From assembly GCA_942492795.1 (NCBI GenBank), contig OW818639.1, forward strand, positions 1,798,001 to 1,862,000: a stretch of 64,000 nt of DNA, read 5' to 3'. The notes below the pieces were generated by a model, which worked only from the letters and a program-made list of their open reading frames with translations, ran no database searches and was not told the DNA's origin. The DNA is from RGIG3178 sp942492795. Its GTDB lineage: Bacteria > Bacillota > Clostridia > Christensenellales > QAND01. This document shows positions 59,684 to 64,000 of the stretch, piece after piece (within the stretch, counting starts at the first letter, position 1; each line of letters opens with the position of its first letter). Position numbers and translations under genes: made by a program.

Positions 59684-60163
59684 ATGGAGCAATTTGACGC
59701 AAGTCAAAGCAAAAGCGAACAACAGCACATAGAAAAAGTGTATAACGCCTATATCATGCAAGCGATGCCCAAAACAAATGTTGCCAAGGGCTGCATCAGG
59801 GCGTTTTGGGTCGGCGGCCTGATCTGTGCCATCGGACAGGGGATCATCCAATTGGGCATGGACGTTTTCCATATGAAGAGCATTGATGCGCGCGGACTGG
59901 CATCCATTTGCCTGATCATCGTGGGCGCTGTGCTGACGGGTATCGGGATATTTGATCAGATAGGCAAATATGCAGGGGCAGGCTCGGTTGTGCCCATTAC
60001 GGGGTTTTCCAACGGTATTGTGGCGCCTGCGATCGAATACAAACGCGAAGGCCTTGTGTTGGGCATCGGCGCCAATCTGTTCAAAATTGCAGGACCCGTG
60101 TTGGTGTGCGGCATTTCCGCTTCCGTTGTGTATGGGTTGATCTATTATGTATTAACAAGGTGA
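59684..60163 (+). CDS. spoVAC: Stage V sporulation protein AC (dipicolinate channel subunit)
   Basis: 159 residues with four hydrophobic segments (CIRAFWVGGLICAIGQGIIQLG, LASICLIIVGAVLTGIGIF, IVAPAIEYKREGLVLGIGANLF, GPVLVCGISASVVYGLIYYVL). GAGSVVPITGFSNGIVAPA is the signature shared with SpoVAE. Forms the inner-membrane channel that moves Ca-dipicolinate into and out of the spore core. GAGGAGAAG precedes the ATG. Confidence 0.95.
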   Translation: MEQFDASQSKSEQQHIEKVYNAYIMQAMPKTNVAKGCIRAFWVGGLICAIGQGIIQLGMDVFHMKSIDARGLASICLIIVGAVLTGIGIFDQIGKYAGAGSVVPITGFSNGIVAPAIEYKREGLVLGIGANLFKIAGPVLVCGISASVVYGLIYYVLTR

Positions 60164-60166
60164 TGC

Positions 60167-61177
60167 ATGAATAAACGAATTGGAAAACGAACAGTTAAGC
60201 TCCAGCAAAAGGTTTATCTGGAATCCGCTGCCAGCATCGTCGGACCAAAAGAAGGGGAGGGACCCTGGGGGGCTTGTTTCGATTCTGTTTTGGAAGACGA
60301 CATGTGGGGAGAGAAAAGCTGGGAAAAAGCGGAGACAAAGATGTTTTACGAATCGGTGCGGATGGCGCTTGACAAAGGAAACGCAAAGCCGGAGGACATT
60401 GATTTTGTTTTGGGCGGGGATTTGCTTAACCAGCTGATTGCGACATCGTTTGCAGTCAGAAGAATGGATATCCCGTTTTTGGGCCTTTATGGCGCATGCA
60501 GTACCATTACGGAGTCCATTGCGTTGGGAGCAATGCTGATCGACGGCGGATTTGCACGAAAAACCGCATGTTGCGCGACGTCGCACTTCAGCACGGCTGA
60601 ACGGCAGTTCCGTTTTCCGCTGGAAATGGGCTCGCAACGAACCCCGACAGCCCAGCGTACCGTTACGGGGGCTGGAGCTGTTATGCTGGGCACGCAAGCC
60701 GTGCAGATGCCATATATCAGCACTATTACCATCGGCAAGGTTGTGGACTTTGGCATCAAAGACGCCAACAACATGGGTGCTGCGATGGCGCCGGCGGCAT
60801 GCGATACAATCCTGGCGCATCTGATGGACACGGATACGCAGCTTTCGGACTACAGCGCGGTCATCACGGGAGATTTGGGGATATTTGGCCTTCAAATCCT
60901 GATCGACTTATTGCAAAAAGCCGGTGTTAAGACGGCCGGAAATCTTCGGGATTGCGGGGCGGAAATGTTTTCTTTTGAGCAGGATGTTCATTCCGGCGCC
61001 AGCGGATGCGGCTGTTGCGCGGTCACACTGTGCAGCAGACTGATTCCGGATTTGATGAGTCATCATCTTGATCGTATTCTGGTTTTGGCAACGGGGGCCT
61101 TGCTGTCTACCGTTTCCGCCATGCAAGGCGAGAGCATTCCGTGCATTGCACACGCAGTCTGCATTGAAAGGGGTTAA
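60167..61177 (+). CDS. spoVAD: Stage V sporulation protein AD
   Basis: 336 residues, thiolase-like fold soluble subunit that binds dipicolinic acid in Bacillus. GPWGACFDSVLEDDMWGEKSWEKAE (in pieces: DSVLEDDMWGEKSWEKAE), FVLGGDLLNQLIATSFA, GLYGACSTITESIALGA (Cys of the thiolase-like site) and GASGCGCCAV are visible. AAGGTG site ten bases before the ATG, four bases after the spoVAC stop codon. Confidence 0.95.
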   Translation: MNKRIGKRTVKLQQKVYLESAASIVGPKEGEGPWGACFDSVLEDDMWGEKSWEKAETKMFYESVRMALDKGNAKPEDIDFVLGGDLLNQLIATSFAVRRMDIPFLGLYGACSTITESIALGAMLIDGGFARKTACCATSHFSTAERQFRFPLEMGSQRTPTAQRTVTGAGAVMLGTQAVQMPYISTITIGKVVDFGIKDANNMGAAMAPAACDTILAHLMDTDTQLSDYSAVITGDLGIFGLQILIDLLQKAGVKTAGNLRDCGAEMFSFEQDVHSGASGCGCCAVTLCSRLIPDLMSHHLDRILVLATGALLSTVSAMQGESIPCIAHAVCIERG

Positions 61178-61181
61178 GAAA

Positions 61182-61550
61182 ATGGCAATGGCACTCCCCT
61201 ATATAAAAGCTTTCGCGGTTGGCGGGCTGCTCTGTGTGATCGGGCAACTTATGCTGGCCAAAACGAATCTGTCGTTCGCAAAAATACTGGTTATCTATGT
61301 GGTGTCCGGGGTTGTTCTCTCAGGAGTTTCCATTTACGGAAAACTCATTGAGTATGCCGGGGCCGGAGCGAGCATACCGCTGACCGGTTTCGGACATGCG
61401 CTCGCGCAGGGCGCAAAGACGGCGATCGATGAAAAAGGCTGGATCGGAATTCTGACGGGCGGTGTGACCGCTACGGCAGGAGGCATAACGACGGCAATCT
61501 TTTTCGGGTACCTTATTGCGTTGATCTTCAACCCAAAAACCAAAAGATGA
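61182..61550 (+). CDS. spoVAE: Stage V sporulation protein AE (SpoVAEb)
   Basis: 122 residues with four hydrophobic segments, homologous to SpoVAC: AFAVGGLLCVIGQLML, ILVIYVVSGVVLSGVSIYG, the signature YAGAGASIPLTGFGHALAQGA and TGGVTATAGGITTAIFFGYL. Completes the SpoVAC-D-E channel core. The start is ATG 61182 eight bases after AAAGGGG; the frame runs far upstream inside spoVAD but without a site. Confidence 0.95.
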   Translation: MAMALPYIKAFAVGGLLCVIGQLMLAKTNLSFAKILVIYVVSGVVLSGVSIYGKLIEYAGAGASIPLTGFGHALAQGAKTAIDEKGWIGILTGGVTATAGGITTAIFFGYLIALIFNPKTKR

Positions 61551-61599
61551 ATCTGGTTTTTGGCACAGCGTATTGACCGATTCAGGTGCAAGCGTACAT

Positions 61600-61635
61600 A
61601 AAAGGACAGGGCATGCTAGGATATCCTGTCCTTTT
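61600..61635. terminator. Bidirectional terminator between spoVAE and the second PBP
   Basis: 11-bp perfect stem AAAAGGACAGG/CCTGTCCTTTT (61600-61610 with 61625-61635) with a T-run on both strands. Confidence 0.93.
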
Positions 61636-61659
61636 TATTGTCAGTTTGGCGTTGTTTTG

Positions 61660-64000
61660 CTACAAAGAATAGTCGCTCTTTAGCTTGTTGATCATGGTTG
61701 TCAGAGCATTGGTAGCGTCGATGATGGAGGCGGTAGAGGACGTTTGGCTTTTGGCAAGGCTGTCGAGCGTCTGCACGGCCGTACTGAACGCTGCTGCACG
61801 GTCGGCGGGCAAGGAATTGATATGCGGCTGTATCTCCGCGGAGGCTCGTGATAAAGCGGCATTGGCATTGTTTATCGCCTGCTGGCGTTGAAGAGCCAGG
61901 TTGCCGGCGTTATGGATCGGACAAAAGAGAGTCGGGTCGGTCTGTTCGCTAAACGTATGGTCCGAAATATAAAACCATGGGAATGCGGATATATCGCACC
62001 GCGCATAAACGCTGTTCGGCGGGATAATGACATAGGATTTTCCGGATACGTTGGTGCAGAAGGATGTTGCCAATTTCCCGCTGTCAGCGCAATATTCCGC
62101 AGGAATATGGTAAGTGCATGGATCTTTCGGAGCGGAATCGGCAGGGAACCAGTCCGTGACAGGTTTAAGATTGCCGGTATCAAGATAGCACGCGTCTGTT
62201 GCAAGCATGCCGGAAATAGGACACACGGTTGCTTGAACCAACCCGAGGGATTGAGGTGCTTCGGTGATAATCGGAGCATTCGTCAGTTGCTTTTTCTGAT
62301 ATACGGCTGTCATGATATCGGAAAACAGAGGACCGGCAAAGGTGCCGCCGGAAGCCCCGTTCTGCAGCTGCTTATAGTTATCGTGGCCAATGTATATCGC
62401 ACAGGCGTAGTGCGGTGTGATGCCGGCAAACGTAACGCCGCGGTAATTGTCATTGGTGCCGGTCTTACCCGCTACAGTCACGTCTTTGACCTGTGCTTTT
62501 GTGCCTGTACCGCTCCCAACGGCGGTTGTCAGCATATCCACCAACAGCCAAGCGGTTCCGGGTTTGAAGACCTGTGTGGGATGCTGCATGGCAACGGCGT
62601 TGAGAATGATCCTGTGATTGGTATCCTCAACCCGTGTAAAGGAGATCGGCGGGATATATTGGCCTTTATTCGCAATAGCGGCATATGCCGCCGCTTCATC
62701 CAAAGGTGAAATGCCGGAAGTACCCAGCGCCAAACCGGCAGGCGTTTCCTTGACGTAATCCATGTTGAGGCCGAGCCTGGAAAGATACGTTGCCGACACG
62801 TTGAGAGAATCCGACCCGGAAAGCTCCATCAACGTACGGGCTGCGCTCAGATTGAGCGATTCTTTGATGGCTGTGCGCATGGTGACGGGTGCTATGGTCG
62901 AACCGGTTGAAGGGAAACTCTTGTCCTTGCTCCACCCGATCACTTCGCCTTTTAAGTTGGCAATGATGGACGCGGCGCCCAAACCGGCATTGTCAATTGC
63001 CGGGCCATAGACGCTCAGCGGCTTGATGGAAGATCCGACGGGCTGATGCGACATATAGGCACGGTTTAGCACCTTAAGTCCGGTCGGCTCCGTACGACCG
63101 CCTACCATGGCTTTGATTTGACCGTTGCGGTAATCAATCACGACAACAGCCGCCTGAGGCTGAACGATTTGCGTTGTCGTTCCGTCGCTGTTTTGTGTGG
63201 TGGTGGTTGCATCGCCCGGGCTTTTTGTCTTGGGATATTTCTTATAGGTATAAACAGCCGTTTCCGCGGAACTCTGCACATCCATATCCAACGTGGTATA
63301 GATATGGTAGCCGGAGGTGCGCAATTCGTATTCGATGGCGTTGCGGTTTTCCTGTGTATCCGCAAGGCTTCGCGCCAAGAGGAAATGATCGATGACATCG
63401 TGGATGACATAATCCACAAAGCTCGGTGCTGCGCTTAGGGCAGAATTGGTACGCTCCGCTTTGACGGCAACTTTCTCCTTGAGCGCCTGTTCGTATTGTT
63501 CGGAGCTGATGTAGCCCTGACGGTACATGCGGCTTAAAACGGTATCGGTGCGGTTGTCCGTCAGTTCCGGGCGGTTGCGCGTAAAGTAGTTGCGCCTGGG
63601 ATCATATGTGTTGGGGCCATTCACCATACCTGCCAGCATCGCACATTCACGAAGCGTCAATGCGTCAAGTTCCTTGCCGAAATAATCGCGCGCTGCGCTC
63701 TTTACGCCGTAATTGCCCTGTGAAAGATTCACATCGTTCAAATAAGCTTCCAGAATTTGTTCTTTTGCATATTGCTTTTCCAGCTGAAACGCCAAATAGG
63801 CTTCCTGGATTTTTCTCCGGTAGCTTCGTTCGGATGTCAGCATACGGTTTTTAATCAATTGCTGCGTGATGGTGGAAGCGCCCTGCGTATTGGAGTCACT
63901 TGTCAGATTGCTGATCAAGGATCCGGCGATTCGCTTGATATCCACACCGTTGTGGGTGAAATAACGGGTGTCTTCGATCGCGACGATAGCATTGATCAGG
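61660..64000 (-). CDS. Class A penicillin-binding protein 2 (5' end beyond window)
   Basis: The frame is open at the right edge, so the membrane anchor is missing; about 780 residues are visible. GT51 begins with AIEDTRYFTHNGVDIKR (catalytic Glu) and GASTITQQLIKN, RKIQEAYLAFQLEKQY. Transpeptidase motifs are GSSIKPL, SLNLSA and AGKTGTND. Two Cys-containing segments follow and the C-terminus is a helical Ala/Ser/Thr-rich tail of about 70 residues (from NNANAALSRAS). A GTG at 63945 is not the start. It is a second bifunctional wall synthase, different from the one at 55135. Confidence 0.94.
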   Translation of the reverse strand, partial: LINAIVAIEDTRYFTHNGVDIKRIAGSLISNLTSDSNTQGASTITQQLIKNRMLTSERSYRRKIQEAYLAFQLEKQYAKEQILEAYLNDVNLSQGNYGVKSAARDYFGKELDALTLRECAMLAGMVNGPNTYDPRRNYFTRNRPELTDNRTDTVLSRMYRQGYISSEQYEQALKEKVAVKAERTNSALSAAPSFVDYVIHDVIDHFLLARSLADTQENRNAIEYELRTSGYHIYTTLDMDVQSSAETAVYTYKKYPKTKSPGDATTTTQNSDGTTTQIVQPQAAVVVIDYRNGQIKAMVGGRTEPTGLKVLNRAYMSHQPVGSSIKPLSVYGPAIDNAGLGAASIIANLKGEVIGWSKDKSFPSTGSTIAPVTMRTAIKESLNLSAARTLMELSGSDSLNVSATYLSRLGLNMDYVKETPAGLALGTSGISPLDEAAAYAAIANKGQYIPPISFTRVEDTNHRIILNAVAMQHPTQVFKPGTAWLLVDMLTTAVGSGTGTKAQVKDVTVAGKTGTNDNYRGVTFAGITPHYACAIYIGHDNYKQLQNGASGGTFAGPLFSDIMTAVYQKKQLTNAPIITEAPQSLGLVQATVCPISGMLATDACYLDTGNLKPVTDWFPADSAPKDPCTYHIPAEYCADSGKLATSFCTNVSGKSYVIIPPNSVYARCDISAFPWFYISDHTFSEQTDPTLFCPIHNAGNLALQRQQAINNANAALSRASAEIQPHINSLPADRAAAFSTAVQTLDSLAKSQTSSTASIIDATNALTTMINKLKSDYSL

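Noticed and set aside
1..64000. CRISPR arrays, tRNA and rRNA genes, insertion sequences
   Set aside because: No regularly spaced repeats, no cloverleaf or rRNA-like stretches and no transposase frames were seen.

Overview
This window looks like a chromosomal segment of an endospore-forming Firmicute of the class Clostridia. It carries the sporulation sigma operon spoIIAA-spoIIAB-sigF, a spoVAC-D-E operon behind a forespore-type promoter, CotF-like coat genes, a phenylalanyl-tRNA T-box and Gram-positive cell-wall enzymes. TTG and GTG starts with strong Shine-Dalgarno sequences are frequent. I see no rRNA, tRNA, prophage, insertion sequence or CRISPR array. Most of the window is core genome in short operons closed by clear rho-independent terminators.

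Layout. 0-8 kb: a truncated TetR-like regulator, a TrmH-family rRNA methyltransferase, a Phe T-box, pheS-pheT and mutS2. 8-14.5 kb: PLP sulfhydrylase, membrane metallophosphoesterase, M20 amidohydrolase, a reverse-strand amidohydrolase, a small HTH protein and an acyl-ACP thioesterase. 14.5-22 kb: two tandem D,D-carboxypeptidases divergent from a two-component system whose operon continues with two GerMN lipoproteins. 22-26 kb: pyrimidine-nucleoside phosphorylase, two tandem PfkB kinases and a hotdog thioesterase. 26-33 kb: a phosphodiester-glycosidase/membrane protein pair, pyruvate kinase, galU, and an ahcY-like gene translationally coupled to an SAH/MTA deaminase. 33-42 kb: peptidoglycan-binding protein, a tiny Cys-rich protein, two coat-like genes, recX, birA, a P1 peptidase, nnr, mazF without an antitoxin, a YitT protein, tsaE-tsaB-rimI. 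42-46 kb: alpha/beta hydrolase, a membrane-anchored Mur ligase, a Ddl-type ATP-grasp ligase and a small membrane protein. 46-55 kb: isocitrate dehydrogenase, a SEC-C protein, a ThiF/MoeB-type E1 enzyme divergent from an HflX GTPase with a RadC/JAMM-like N-terminal domain, a zinc-ribbon surface protein, iscS-thiI. 55-64 kb: two class A penicillin-binding proteins flanking the spoIIA and spoVA operons.

Most interesting points. (1) HflX has an N-terminal extension with a complete JAMM metal signature (Glu, HxHP-x6-SxxD, RadC spacing) and lies head-to-head with an E1-like adenylating enzyme. (2) The response regulator, histidine kinase and GerMN lipoproteins reproduce the actinobacterial MtrA-MtrB-LpqB arrangement, with one lipoprotein carrying three GerMN-like repeats, beside two wall carboxypeptidases. 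(3) The ahcY-like protein has Lys where typical SAH hydrolases have the adenine-contacting Glu, and its partner is a deaminase, which suggests SAH recycling through S-inosylhomocysteine. (4) A Mur ligase whose N-terminal domain is replaced by membrane segments is co-transcribed with an ATP-grasp ligase and a hydrolase. (5) Two tiny unannotated-size genes open the spoVA operon behind a SigG/SigF-like promoter.
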